Notes under the pieces: generated by a model
What the model saw: the letters and a program-made list of their open reading frames with translations, nothing else
Told to the model about the DNA's origin: nothing
The model's database searches: none
Origin: Cnuibacter physcomitrellae
Lineage (GTDB): Bacteria; Actinomycetota; Actinomycetes; Actinomycetales; Microbacteriaceae
Assembly (NCBI RefSeq): GCF_014640535.1
Contig: NZ_BMHD01000001.1
Span: 1,490,214-1,554,213 of the forward strand
Length of the DNA stretch: 64,000 bases
Direction of reading: 5' to 3'
Made by a program: the position numbers and the translations under genes
Shown: positions 55,852-64,000 of the stretch, in pieces
Position numbering within the stretch: the stretch's first letter is position 1
Layout: the number at the start of each line of letters is the position of its first letter

Positions 55852-57726
55852 TCAGGCGCCGACGTGGGCTTCGAGGAAGGCGTACGGGTCGACGGGGGTG
55901 GTGCCGTTGAGGCGGATCTCGAGGTGCAGGTGCGCGCCCGTCGAGGTGCCCGTGTTGCCCACGCGGCCGATCTGCTGGCCGACCTTCACGGCCTGGCCCA
56001 CCTCGACCTCGATGGAGCCGGTGAGCATGTGGCCGTAGACGCTCGTGACCTTCTGGCCGTCGATCACGTGGTCGATCATCACGTAGACACCCAGCCCGCC
56101 GCCGTCGTAGGGCACGACCGTCGAGACGACGCCGTCGGCGATGGAGCCGATCGCGGTGCCCTGGCCCGGGGTGAAGTCGACCCCCTTGTGGTCGGTGCTG
56201 CCGATGCCGCCCGGCGACTCGCGGGGCCCGAAGCCGTCGCTGATCGGCACGCCGACGGGGAACGGCCACTGCACGGCGCTCGTGGGGTCGTTGACGAAGG
56301 TGTTCGCCATCCGGATGCCGGACGCCGCGGCCACCTGCTTGAGGTCGGTGACGCTGTAGCCGTCTCGGGCGACGGAGGCCGCGCCGGCGTCGGCGGCGGT
56401 CGTCAACGCCTGCCCCTCGAGTCCGGGCGCCACGTCGGCGATCGTCATGCCCGAGTCGAGCGCCGACGCGCTGAACACGGAGGCGGGGAGCGACGTGCCG
56501 ACGGCGAGCCCGGCGGCGAACAGCATGCCGAGCGTCGAGACGCCCACGCGGACGATCGTGGAGCGGCGCGCACGGCGGCTCAGCGGCGGCTGGTCGGCGG
56601 GGTTCTGGTCGGCTCCCGGGGGCGGCCCGGCGGGGGCGGAGGCACGTCGACGACCGGACTTCGAGCGCTTCGCCTGGACGACCGGGTCGGGCTCGGCAGG
56701 GATCGGCGGGTCGACGATGACGTTGCCCTCGGCGTCCGTCCGGGCACGGCGGGCGCGGCGCACCGGCGTGGTCGCGGGCAGGGCGGGGGCCGTGCCGCCC
56801 GCATCCGCACCGGACGGAAGGTCGGGCACGAGGGGCGTCTGCGGCGCCGCGGGCGCAGCCACGTCGGGAACGCGGACGACCTCGACGTCGTCGAGCGGGG
56901 TGATGGTGATCCGAGCCGGGGTCTTCGCCGCGGCGGCCTGCTCGGGGGTGATGATCGGGATCGCGGTCGTCGGCGTCGACACGACGGCGCGGCGGCCGCC
57001 CGCGGGACGCTCGATGTCGTCGGTCGACGAGCCGGATGCGCGTCGGCCGCCGGACCGCCGCGGCGTCGAGGGCTCGGCCGTCGGGGTCTGTGCGGCCGTC
57101 CGCGGGCCGGCGGCCCTCGGCGACGTGGCCGTGGAGGCGTCGTCCTTCTGGGCGGCGACGGATGCGCCGCGCTCCGAGCTGGGCTGCGTGTGCGGGCGGG
57201 TCGCCGCGATCAGGGACGCCGCGACCTCGTCGCGCTCCGGCTGACGAGCCGTCTGCCGCGCCTCGCGACGCGACCGACGCGAGGCCGGGGACCCGCCTGC
57301 GGACGCGGGAGCGGCGCCGGACACGGAAGGACCCGCCGACGACGAAGGAGCCCCCGCAGAAACACCCTCCGACGACGCGCTCCCCGCCGGAGCGGAAGCA
57401 CCCGCCGACGTCGAAGCGGCCCCACCAGCACGAGCGCCCGCGGCCGCCGAAGCACCGGCCCCCGCAGACGCACCCGCGGGATCGGACACGGGCACCTCGG
57501 CGCTCGCCGGCGCCTGCTGGCCCGCATCCGGGACCTCACCGAGGACGGTGTCGACGGTGCGCACACGCCGACCGGCGCGGCGCAGCGTCACCTCGCTGGG
57601 CGCGAGGTCGGTGTCAGCGTCTCGGGCGAGCGCACGGAGGGAACGGCGGGACGGGAAGGGGTGGGTACGGGCGGTCGACTCGGGGTCGGGCGACGACTCG
57701 CCCGGGCGTGGAGTCTTGTGCGGCAC
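55852..57726 (-). CDS. M23-family peptidoglycan endopeptidase with long cytoplasmic N-terminus
   Basis: 624 residues. A low-complexity Ala/Ser/Pro/Arg-rich region (about 1-390) lacks hydrophobic stretches and so stays inside. One transmembrane helix follows (VRVGVSTLGMLFAAGLAVGT), then an external linker and a C-terminal LytM/M23 domain with zinc motifs STDHKGVDF (HxxxD) and TGAHLHLEI (HxH). It probably cuts peptidoglycan cross-bridges, or activates another hydrolase, at the membrane surface. A LacI-type operator-like site lies at 57863-57876 upstream. Confidence 0.9.
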   Translation of the reverse strand: MPHKTPRPGESSPDPESTARTHPFPSRRSLRALARDADTDLAPSEVTLRRAGRRVRTVDTVLGEVPDAGQQAPASAEVPVSDPAGASAGAGASAAAGARAGGAASTSAGASAPAGSASSEGVSAGAPSSSAGPSVSGAAPASAGGSPASRRSRREARQTARQPERDEVAASLIAATRPHTQPSSERGASVAAQKDDASTATSPRAAGPRTAAQTPTAEPSTPRRSGGRRASGSSTDDIERPAGGRRAVVSTPTTAIPIITPEQAAAAKTPARITITPLDDVEVVRVPDVAAPAAPQTPLVPDLPSGADAGGTAPALPATTPVRRARRARTDAEGNVIVDPPIPAEPDPVVQAKRSKSGRRRASAPAGPPPGADQNPADQPPLSRRARRSTIVRVGVSTLGMLFAAGLAVGTSLPASVFSASALDSGMTIADVAPGLEGQALTTAADAGAASVARDGYSVTDLKQVAAASGIRMANTFVNDPTSAVQWPFPVGVPISDGFGPRESPGGIGSTDHKGVDFTPGQGTAIGSIADGVVSTVVPYDGGGLGVYVMIDHVIDGQKVTSVYGHMLTGSIEVEVGQAVKVGQQIGRVGNTGTSTGAHLHLEIRLNGTTPVDPYAFLEAHVGA

Positions 57727-57862
57727 TGTTGGAGTAGCTTCCGGTTCTCGTCATTCCGGACGGCAGCGCAGCGCGCTTCGGGGATGCCGCCGGAGGGATT
57801 ACACAAGGCTACATAGGCCCTGTCGAGAATGCGAGGCGAGGCGAAGGCTCCCTGCGTTTTCA

Positions 57863-57876
57863 TGGAAACGCTCCCA
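57863..57876. promoter_or_regulatory. LacI-type operator-like site upstream of the M23 gene
   Basis: TGGAAACGCTCCCA differs from the palindrome TGGGAGCGCTCCCA at two positions and shares CGCTCCCA with the two operators at 21.4 kb. It lies 137 bp before the M23 start and just beyond the phosphatase stop. The rest of 57727-57893 also holds a GC-rich stem, CCGGCGGCA with TGCCGTCCGG. Confidence 0.5.
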
Positions 57877-57893
57877 CGCCCTCGCGGGCGGCC

Positions 57894-58733
57894 TCAGATG
57901 CTGCCGAGCCCGGCCCGGTCGTAGTGCTCGCGGATGGTCGGCTCGAGCTGGCCGAGCAGCTCGGGATCGGCGGCCATGATCCAGGTCCCGCTCTCCGGCG
58001 CGCCGTCGAACCCGCCGACCCAGGCCCCGGCCTCGCGGGCGATCAGCGACCCCGCCGCGTAGTCCCACGGGTTGAGCCCGCGCTCGGCGTAGGCGTCGAG
58101 ACGACCCGCGGCCACGGAGCACAGGTCGAGGGCCGCGGCGCCCGCCCGCCGGATGTCGCGGACGATCGGCAGCATCCCCGCGACGAACTGGCCCTGCCGC
58201 GCGCGCACCTCGGCGGTGTACGAGAACCCCGTGCCGAGGAGGGCCTGCGAGGGCTCCACGGAGGTGTTGCAGTGCAGACGCCGGTCGCCCAGGTACGCCC
58301 CACCGCCGAGCGAGGCGCTGAACACCTCACCGAGCGCGGGGTTGACCACCACTCCGGCGAGCACGCGCCAGGAGTCGGCATCGATCCCGCCCTCGACGGC
58401 GGCGATGCTCACGGCGTAGGCGGGGATCCCGTAGAGGTAGTTCACCGTGCCGTCGATCGGGTCGACGACCCAGGTGATGCCGGAGCTCCCCTCCGCTCCC
58501 CCGGACTCCTCGCCGAAGAACGCGTCGTCGGGACGCGCCTCGGCCAGCGCGGTGCGGATGAGGGTCTCCGACTCGCGGTCGGCGAACGTCACGACGTCCT
58601 CCTGCGAGGACTTGCTCGCGGCGATCGAGACGCCCTCCGCGCGTCGCCGGGCGACCAGCTCTGCGGCGTCGAGCGCGATGGTCCGCGCGAGGTCGAGCAG
58701 CTCTTCGGGGGACGGGGTGGGGGCGTCGGTCAT
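57894..58733 (-). CDS. inositol monophosphatase family protein
   Basis: 279 residues of the FIG/IMPase fold: metal-site Glu-Glu in FFGEESGG, the signature WVVDPIDGTVNYLYGIPAYA, and the third metal Asp in LNPWDYAAG. It removes phosphate from inositol-1-phosphate, histidinol phosphate, fructose-1,6-bisphosphate or PAP; members cannot be told apart by sequence alone. ATG 58731-58733 follows AGGAG. Confidence 0.9.
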   Translation of the reverse strand: MTDAPTPSPEELLDLARTIALDAAELVARRRAEGVSIAASKSSQEDVVTFADRESETLIRTALAEARPDDAFFGEESGGAEGSSGITWVVDPIDGTVNYLYGIPAYAVSIAAVEGGIDADSWRVLAGVVVNPALGEVFSASLGGGAYLGDRRLHCNTSVEPSQALLGTGFSYTAEVRARQGQFVAGMLPIVRDIRRAGAAALDLCSVAAGRLDAYAERGLNPWDYAAGSLIAREAGAWVGGFDGAPESGTWIMAADPELLGQLEPTIREHYDRAGLGSI

Positions 58734-58814
58734 GACGTGCTCCTGACGGCTCAGCGGGTGACTCGAGTCCTTCGAGCGTATAGCGGGGCGTCGCGGAACC
58801 GCCGCGAGACGAGA

Positions 58815-58853
58815 AACGGCCCCCGCCATGGTGCTCCATGGCTGGGGGCCGTT
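58815..58853 (-). terminator. tRNA-Tyr terminator
   Basis: AACGGCCCCC (58815-58824) pairs with GGGGGCCGTT (58844-58853), and an inner CCATGG/CCATGG stem extends it. It lies 20 bp past the 3' end of tRNA-Tyr on the minus strand. Confidence 0.85.
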
Positions 58854-58872
58854 CGCGGTCGAACTCGACGCG

Positions 58873-58954
58873 TGGCGAGTGAGGGATTCGAACCCCCGAA
58901 GGCTACGCCGGCTGATTTACAGTCAGATCCCTTTGGCCGCTTGGGTAACTCGCC
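58873..58954 (-). tRNA. tRNA-Tyr (GUA)
   Basis: An 82-nt class II tRNA with a long variable arm (CCGGCGTAGCCTTCGG region), acceptor GGCGAGT with ACTCGCC, anticodon loop CTGTAAA (GTA) and T-arm GGGTTCGAATCCC. The discriminator is A. Confidence 0.96.
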
Positions 58955-59027
58955 AATGCGCTCCCCGGATCAGGACCCGGAGCGATTGCGCTGGTCAAGG
59001 ATACCCGGACGATGCGGATGTGCGAAA

Positions 59028-59798
59028 TCAGCCCTGGTCTGCCGCCTGCGCGTAGCGGATGGCGTAGTCGAGCACCTCGTCGAGGTAGGCCGGCGACTCG
59101 TTGTAGCCCGCGATCGCGTCGCGCCATCCGGCCTCGGTCGAGAGGTCGCCGCCGGTGTAGCAGAGGTAGTCGGCGGCGGTGAGGGATGCATCGTCGATGC
59201 TGTGGATGTCGGGCACGCCGTCCCCGTTCGCCTCGGCGGCCCAGGCGGCCCACGTGGCGGGCACGATCTGCATCGGTCCGACAGCGCGGTCCCACTCGGT
59301 GTCGCCGTCGACCGCGCCGCCGTCGGTGTCGGGGATCTCCTGGAAGCCGCCGCCGTTCAGCTGCACGCCGAAGATGGGCGCCGTGGTCCGGCCGTCGGGC
59401 CCGATCTCGCCGTCGAAGATGGTGCCGTGGTGCGACTCGACCCAGCCGATGGCCGCCAGGGTGTTCCACCCCAGGTGGCACCCGGCATCCGTGTCGGCCA
59501 CCGCGAGCGCGGCGCCGGCGTACCCCTCCAGGGCACGACGCGGGATGCCCGTCGCGGTGGCTGTCGCGTCGAGCCAGGCGGGGTCGACGAGGTCGGTCGT
59601 GAGCGGACCGCCGTCGGAGACGGTGTCGGGGTCGAAGGCGGCGACATCGGTGCGGGTCGCCTCCGCGACGGGCGGATGCGTCTCCCCCGTCGTCGCGTCG
59701 CTCGAGCCGCCCCCATCCGAGCCGGCGCATCCGGCGAGGCCCAGGGCCGCCCCGATGAGCGCGCCCACGACCACCACGACCCGACGACTCCGCTGCAC
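59028..59798 (-). CDS. lytic transglycosylase lipoprotein (SLT/MltB-like)
   Basis: 256 residues with a lipobox LGLAGC (Cys near residue 24), a Ser/Thr/Gly tether, and a lysozyme-fold domain in which the catalytic Glu is in AAIGWVESHHG; RAVGPMQIVPATWAAW and IAGYNESPAYLDEV are the matching substrate-cleft motifs. It cleaves MurNAc-GlcNAc bonds in peptidoglycan with formation of 1,6-anhydro ends. It is membrane-tethered outside the cell. Confidence 0.9.
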   Translation of the reverse strand: MQRSRRVVVVVGALIGAALGLAGCAGSDGGGSSDATTGETHPPVAEATRTDVAAFDPDTVSDGGPLTTDLVDPAWLDATATATGIPRRALEGYAGAALAVADTDAGCHLGWNTLAAIGWVESHHGTIFDGEIGPDGRTTAPIFGVQLNGGGFQEIPDTDGGAVDGDTEWDRAVGPMQIVPATWAAWAAEANGDGVPDIHSIDDASLTAADYLCYTGGDLSTEAGWRDAIAGYNESPAYLDEVLDYAIRYAQAADQG

Positions 59799-59836
59799 CC
59801 GTCCATCCCATCAGGCGCCCCTGACAGTCCCCCGAC

Positions 59837-60232
59837 TCAGCCGTCGAACATCTGGAACCTCATGGCTCCCACCACGGAGTTGAGCTGCCGATCGGATGTC
59901 CAGAACGCGACGCAGCGATGCACCTGCGCCGCGGCCACGTGAAGGGCATCGGGGGTCTTCAGACCGAAGCGGGCACGGATGTCGGCAGCGACCCTGTAGA
60001 CGTCGGAATCCAGCGTCAGCTGCTCGAACTCGTCGAGGATCCTGTCGAACTCGGTCGCCAGAGCGAAGTCACCCTCGCGGATCGGCCTCACCCGGCACTC
60101 CAGCCTGACCAGGTCGCTCGTCGCGGGGATCTCCGCTGTGGCCGCCAGCGCCTCGCGCACCGTCCTCCCGAGGCTTCCGGCGTCCTGCAGGGCGCTGATC
60201 ACGATGCTGCTGTCGAGGTAGATCAGTCCCAC
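59837..60232 (-). CDS. vapC: PIN-domain toxin (VapC-like)
   Basis: 131 residues. PIN nuclease acidic residues are in IYLDSSIVISAL, VRLECRVRP, TPDALHVAAA and WTSDRQLN. VapC toxins cut tRNA or rRNA when freed from antitoxin. GTG 60230-60232 overlaps the antitoxin stop by 10 bp, the typical antitoxin-toxin coupling. It is a complete pair with the Phd-family gene upstream. Confidence 0.92.
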   Translation of the reverse strand: MGLIYLDSSIVISALQDAGSLGRTVREALAATAEIPATSDLVRLECRVRPIREGDFALATEFDRILDEFEQLTLDSDVYRVAADIRARFGLKTPDALHVAAAQVHRCVAFWTSDRQLNSVVGAMRFQMFDG

Positions 60233-60477
60233 GCTTCCCGCTCTCCGTGGATGTAGTCGCGGATCTCGTCCGCCGTCATCGTGCCGCGGAACCTCCCGCC
60301 CTCCTCGAGGTAGGCGGCCAGGTCCTTGCCGTTCCATCGCCGAGGGGACTCCTCCCTCACGGGGACCAGCCTCACGGCGGGCCTGCCGCGGCGTGTGATC
60401 GTCACGTCCTCCCCCGCCTCGGCAGCGGCAATGAGCCGCGACAGGTTGTCGCGCGCCTGCTGGACATTCATCTCCAT
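60223..60477 (-). CDS. Phd/YefM-family antitoxin
   Basis: 84 residues. The N-terminal DNA-binding fold (VQQARDNLSRLIAAAEAGED followed by VTITRRGRPAVRLVPV) is the Phd/YefM type, and the acidic C-terminal part (TADEIRDYIHGEREAWD) would wrap the toxin. It neutralises the PIN toxin and represses the operon. ATG 60475-60477 follows GGGAGG. Confidence 0.92.
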   Translation of the reverse strand: MEMNVQQARDNLSRLIAAAEAGEDVTITRRGRPAVRLVPVREESPRRWNGKDLAAYLEEGGRFRGTMTADEIRDYIHGEREAWD

Positions 60478-60550
60478 CTCGCATCCTCCCGCCTACCTGG
60501 CTAGATGATAACGCCAGGATGAGCATCACTCGACGGGTAGGATCGAGGGC

Positions 60551-61039
60551 ATGGCAGATTCATCGTTCGACGTGGTCAGCAAGGTGGACAAGATGGAGGC
60601 CGACAACGCCCTCAATCAGGCCCACAAGGAGGTCGAGCAGCGCTACGACTTCAAGAACGTCGGCGCCTCGATCGGCTGGTCCGGCGACACGGTGCTGATG
60701 AAGGCGAACAGCGAGGAGCGGGTCAAGGCCATCCTCGACGTGTTCGAGTCGAAGCTCATCAAGCGCGGCATCTCGCTGAAGAGCCTGGATGCGGGCGAGC
60801 CGTTCGCGAGCGGCAAGGAGTACCGCATCGAGGCGAAGCTCAAGGAGGGCATCGACCAGGAGAACGCGAAGAAGGTGACCAAGCTCATCCGCGACGAGGC
60901 GCCGAAGAGCGTCAAGGCGCAGATCCAGGGCGACGAGGTGCGCGTGTCGTCGAAGAGCCGCGACGACCTGCAGGCCACCATCGCGCTGCTCAAGGGCGCC
61001 GACCTCGAGGTCGACCTGCAGTTCCTCAACTTCCGGTGA
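60551..61039 (+). CDS. YajQ-family nucleotide-binding protein
   Basis: 162 residues, full length: [52 protein letters not shown] and [20 protein letters not shown]. The two RRM-like domains are typical of YajQ. A Xanthomonas member binds cyclic di-GMP and affects transcription; whether this applies in actinobacteria is not known. Its stop overlaps the Nudix gene start by 4 bp. Confidence 0.92.
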   Translation: MADSSFDVVSKVDKMEADNALNQAHKEVEQRYDFKNVGASIGWSGDTVLMKANSEERVKAILDVFESKLIKRGISLKSLDAGEPFASGKEYRIEAKLKEGIDQENAKKVTKLIRDEAPKSVKAQIQGDEVRVSSKSRDDLQATIALLKGADLEVDLQFLNFR

Positions 61040-61746
61040 CGGAGGCGGACGGCGCCGCACGCGCGGGCGCCGGCAGCACCGCGCCGGGTACGCCGGGTGC
61101 GGACGTGCCCGACAGACGCGGGCGCACCGGGCTCGACCGCACGGGCCTCGACCTCGAGGGCAACCCGCGGGTGCGGATGCGCGAGGTCACGCTGCTCAGC
61201 GCCAACTGGTACGTCGAGCGGCGCGCCGTCTTCGACTTCCAGCACAGCGACGGGCACTGGAGCACCGAGGAGCGCGAGACCCACGACCGCGGCGACGGGG
61301 CCACCGTGCTGCTGTACGACGCCGAGCGGCGCACGGTGCTGCTCATCCGTCAGTTCCGGTACCCGGCCTACGTGAACGAGCATCCCGACGGCATGCTGCT
61401 CGAGGTGCCCGGCGGGCTGCTCGACGACGACGATCCCGAGACCGCGATCCGGCGCGAAGCGCAGGAGGAGACGGGCTACGAGATCGGGCAGCCGGAGTTC
61501 CTGTTCACCGCCTACATGAGCCCGGGCTCGGTGACGGAGAAGCTGTTCTTCTACGCGGCGCCCTACGCGTCCGACTCGGCGGTCTCCGCCAGCGCGGGCC
61601 TGGCCGACGAGGGCGAGGACACCGAGGTCGTCGAGGTCGACGTCGACGACGCGATCCGGCGCATCGGCGTCGACGTGATCGACGCGAAGACCATCATGCT
61701 CCTGCAGTGGTCCGTGCTCTCGGGCCCCTTCGCCCCCGCCCGCTGA
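61036..61746 (+). CDS. Nudix hydrolase, ADP-ribose/GDP-mannose pyrophosphatase-like
   Basis: 236 residues. The Nudix box [20 protein letters not shown] follows VPGG and keeps REAQEETGY, but the first Glu of the consensus is Asp. [20 protein letters not shown] and the [21 protein letters not shown] stretch place it with the NudK/ADP-ribose pyrophosphatase branch. The N-terminus (about 1-35) is Gly/Ala-rich and may be overlong. GTG 61036 overlaps the yajQ stop. Confidence 0.88.
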   Translation: MTEADGAARAGAGSTAPGTPGADVPDRRGRTGLDRTGLDLEGNPRVRMREVTLLSANWYVERRAVFDFQHSDGHWSTEERETHDRGDGATVLLYDAERRTVLLIRQFRYPAYVNEHPDGMLLEVPGGLLDDDDPETAIRREAQEETGYEIGQPEFLFTAYMSPGSVTEKLFFYAAPYASDSAVSASAGLADEGEDTEVVEVDVDDAIRRIGVDVIDAKTIMLLQWSVLSGPFAPAR

Positions 61747-61773
61747 CCCCGCCCGCCCGCCCGTCCCGGGCCG

Positions 61774-62310
61774 CGAGAGCTCACTTCCGGCGCCACGTCT
61801 CGCGCGATGGCGCGGAAAGTGAGCACTCGAGGAGTTGGGGGGGGGTTCCCTCGAGGGCCGCACGCACCTCACGGGTCCATCGAGCGCTCAGTATTGGCGC
61901 CACCTCTCGCGCGGAGGCGCGGGAAGTGAGCACTCGAGCAATCGCGCGGGATTAGCCCGGGCACGGCACGCACGCCATGGGGGTGTCGAGTGCTCAATAA
62001 CGGCACCAACTCCCCCACAAAGGTGCAGGAACTGAGCACTCGAGAAATGGCCGGGTTACCCCGCGCACCGCACGCACCCCATCGGGCAGCGAGTGCTCAG
62101 TAAAAGCACCAGCTCCCCGGGAAGGTGCAGAAAGTGAGCGCTCAAGAAATCTCCGGGGCATTTGAGCGCCGCGCGTACGCCGCGGGGGCATCGAACGCTC
62201 AGTAATGGCGCCACCTCCCCCGCGAAGGCGTGGAAAGTGAGCACTCGAGGAATCGCGCGGTCAGCTGGCGCGCCGCGTTTCTCGCGCGAAGGCTCGGGAG
62301 GTGAGCACCC
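61774..62310. repeat. hairpin array D: five 45-46-nt palindromes plus one partial
   Basis: Consensus: CGAGTGCTCAGTAATGGCGCC ... GGAAAGTGAGCACTCGAG. GCTCA-to-TGAGC cores start at 61779, 61886, 61992, 62095 and 62197 and span 46, 46, 46, 45 and 46 nt. The period is 102-107 bp. A right-hand fragment lies at about 62268-62310. Copies 2-5 share a left-arm GTAAT-type block that does not pair with the right-arm AAAGT, so the mismatch is conserved. It fills the convergent gap 61747-62349, which has no gene. Confidence 0.9.
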
Positions 62311-62349
62311 GAGCGCAGGGCGCAGAGCGCAGGGCGCAGGGCGGGGCGG

Positions 62350-63720
62350 TCACGGGGAGGGGGCGAAGGGGAAGAGGCCCGCGGGGTCGTAGTCGGCGCG
62401 GATGGCGGCGAGCCGCTCGCGGGTGTCCGCCGGCCACGACGCCTCGAACGTGCCCGGCACGCCGAAGCCGCCGGCCCAGTTCGGCGTGGTGACCGCCGAG
62501 ACCCACGGCGCGAGCGCGGCGGTGAGGCCGTCGGCCACGGACGGCAGCACGGCGTCGAAGAGTGCGGGATCCGGCGCCCCGATGAGCACCAGGGCGTACC
62601 CGGCACCGCGGCCGCCCACGGCGCTTCCGCCCGGGACGTCGCGCTCGGTCGCACCCCCGACGCGCCGCACCTCGCACGCCATGATGGGCGTGTGCGTCCC
62701 AGGCCCGATGGCTCCGAGCAGCGTGTCGACGAAGGCGCCGTCGACGCGGTCGAGCATCATGCCCCTGTCCCACGAGGGGCCGGGATCGGCGGGATCGCTG
62801 TGGATCTCGGCGACGTCGGCGGGGCTCATGACCCGCACTCCGTCGAGATACACAGGAGCGGCCGACCTGATGGGCTCGAACAGCCGCTCGCCCTCGGCGG
62901 CATCTCCGATGAACGCGTACCGCACGGCGAGCAGCGTCTTGCCGCGCATCGGCTCGGGGACGGCCTCGATCGGCGGGAAGCTCGCGAGCGCCACCGCCGT
63001 GGTGACCGTCTCGGGCAGGTCGCTGCTCCAGTCGGCCCAGCGCTTGTACACGGCCTCGATGTGCGGGGCGTCGAACAGGACCGAACCCGCGTAGAGCGTC
63101 GTGAGCGGCACGAGTTCGACCGTCATCTCGGTCACCACGCCGAAGCCGCCCTTGCCGCCGCGGAGCGCCCAGAACAGGTCGGCGTTCTCGAACTCGTTCG
63201 CGACGACGACCTGGCCCTCGCCGGACACCACGCGGAAGCCCCTGGCCCAGTCGGAGGAGAACCCGAACGTCCGGGCGAGGGGCCCGAGGCCGCCGCCCAG
63301 CGTGTAGCCGATCGCGCCGACGGTCGCGGACGATCCGGTGATGGGCGCGAGCCCGTGCAGTGCCGCGGCCTCGATCACCTCGCCCCACCGGGTGCCGCCG
63401 CGGAGGACGGCGATCCGCGCATCCGGGTCGATCGAGACGCCGTGGAAGCGACGCAGGGAGACGAGCACGCCGTCGACGATCGGCGTCGGCGACCCGTGCC
63501 CGGTGGACACCGTGCGCACGGCGAGGTCGTTCTCGAGCGCGAACCTGACCGCGGCGACGACGTCGCCCTCCGACTCGGCCGCGACCAGCACCTCGGGATT
63601 ATGAGCGGGGAAGGTGTTGAAGGCCCCGATCTCGGCGGGGATGCCGGGGTCGCCCTGGAACAGGACCGGCCCGGTGACGGCAGCGGTGAGCGCCTCGACG
63701 GCGGCAGGAGCGAGTGCCAT
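62350..63720 (-). CDS. FAD-binding oxidoreductase (berberine bridge enzyme-like)
   Basis: 456 residues of the VAO/PCMH flavoprotein fold. The FAD domain has VRTVSTGHGSPTP (His, a likely 8-alpha covalent site) and VGAIGYTLGGGLGPLARTFG. The Cys that would give a second covalent FAD link is missing, so attachment is probably single. The C-terminal BBE segment ends NWAGGFGVPGTFEASWPADT. It likely oxidises a sugar or secondary metabolite with oxygen. ATG 63718-63720. It faces hairpin array D. Confidence 0.88.
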   Translation of the reverse strand: MALAPAAVEALTAAVTGPVLFQGDPGIPAEIGAFNTFPAHNPEVLVAAESEGDVVAAVRFALENDLAVRTVSTGHGSPTPIVDGVLVSLRRFHGVSIDPDARIAVLRGGTRWGEVIEAAALHGLAPITGSSATVGAIGYTLGGGLGPLARTFGFSSDWARGFRVVSGEGQVVVANEFENADLFWALRGGKGGFGVVTEMTVELVPLTTLYAGSVLFDAPHIEAVYKRWADWSSDLPETVTTAVALASFPPIEAVPEPMRGKTLLAVRYAFIGDAAEGERLFEPIRSAAPVYLDGVRVMSPADVAEIHSDPADPGPSWDRGMMLDRVDGAFVDTLLGAIGPGTHTPIMACEVRRVGGATERDVPGGSAVGGRGAGYALVLIGAPDPALFDAVLPSVADGLTAALAPWVSAVTTPNWAGGFGVPGTFEASWPADTRERLAAIRADYDPAGLFPFAPSP

Positions 63721-63856
63721 GCACGAACGGTAGCGAACGCGGCCGACGCGGCGACAGCCCCCGAACGCACCCCACCGCGACAGCACGGCCCGAACCCAGG
63801 GACAGCCACGCACACCCGAACGCGCCCCCACCGCGAGGGCGCGACCGACGCTGGGA

Positions 63857-64000
63857 TCAGGCCTTGGAGATCTCCACCATCTCGTCGCGCGGGACGACCT
63901 TGATGCGCGTGCGCCCCTCGGCCTCGCCGAGCGCGAGCTCGTGCTGGTCGAGGCGGTGCCATCCCTCGATGTCGGTCCAGACCACTCCGCGCGAGCGCAG
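63857..64000 (-). CDS. C-terminus of a probable FAD-dependent oxidoreductase (partial)
   Basis: Only 47 codons and the TGA stop are inside the window. The tail reads SRGVVWTDIEGWHRLDQHEL and then EGRTRIKVVPRDEMVEISKA. It resembles the C-terminal segment (W-x-x-I/L, R-x-K) of actinobacterial ferredoxin-NADP reductases of the FprA type, from memory of the family only. The segment 63721-63856 before the oxidoreductase start contains two CCGAACGC...CCACCGCGA repeats and no gene. Confidence 0.45.
   Translation of the reverse strand: MRSRGVVWTDIEGWHRLDQHELALGEAEGRTRIKVVPRDEMVEISKA

Overview
The window is about 70% G+C, densely packed with genes on both strands, and has the gene set of a high-GC Gram-positive actinobacterium. 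Several features point to the family Microbacteriaceae: a class Ib ribonucleotide reductase operon, LAATG-type sortase signals, rplJ-rplL and rplK-rplA in separate clusters without rpoB beside either, an extended acidic NusG, a lone LigD-type polymerase, and many small DUF-type membrane proteins. The genus cannot be fixed from the sequence alone. No prophage, insertion sequence, rRNA operon or CRISPR array is visible.

Layout. 1-5.3 kb: a copper-binding Cys/His protein and two coupled secreted S8 proteases with LAATG wall anchors. 5.3-10.4 kb: an orphan membrane protein bracketed by a duplicated nrdF tail, then nrdHIEF with two NrdR boxes and a cluster of DnaA-box-like sites. 10.4-17.6 kb: an M1 metallopeptidase, metB and cbs (with a leaderless Cys-Cys upstream ORF), an ABC exporter and a DUF4232 protein. 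17.6-22.5 kb: a sugar ABC uptake operon and its LacI regulator. 22.6-27.9 kb: rplJ-rplL with an L10-leader attenuator, a two-component system, a YqaJ-type nuclease and a DUF998 protein. 28-33.5 kb: an oxidoreductase, a GNAT enzyme, a tandem glycine riboswitch driving L-serine dehydratase, hairpin array A and a DUF559 protein. 33.7-36.4 kb: rplK-rplA, secE-nusG and tRNA-Trp. 36.5-50.2 kb: an AI-2E-type membrane protein, MarC, an aminotransferase, a large unknown membrane protein, hairpin array B, a hydrolase, two DrrAB-like exporters, murB, a hydratase pair and ppx/gppA. 50.4-64 kb: a LigD-type polymerase, a TrmH methylase, tRNA-Met, tRNA-Thr, a GH13 glucosidase, hairpin array C, an M23 peptidase, an inositol-phosphatase-like enzyme, tRNA-Tyr, a transglycosylase, a Phd-family antitoxin with a VapC toxin, YajQ, a Nudix enzyme, hairpin array D, an FAD oxidoreductase and the end of another gene.

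The strongest unexplained signal is a set of tandem arrays of imperfect palindromes. Each palindrome family keeps a constant length although its loops vary: array A has nine copies of 55 nt; array B alternates five copies of 61 nt with four copies of 47 nt; array C has seven copies of 59 nt; array D has five copies of 45-46 nt. All four arrays sit between convergent genes. Nine of the ten convergent junctions in the window contain a palindrome of some kind, and the tenth is only 40 bp long. Array A and array D repeat about every 105 bp, array B about every 183 bp and array C about every 130 bp. Single copies of the array D family also lie at 115-170 and 52537-52593. They resemble REP/BIME elements in position but match no family I can name.
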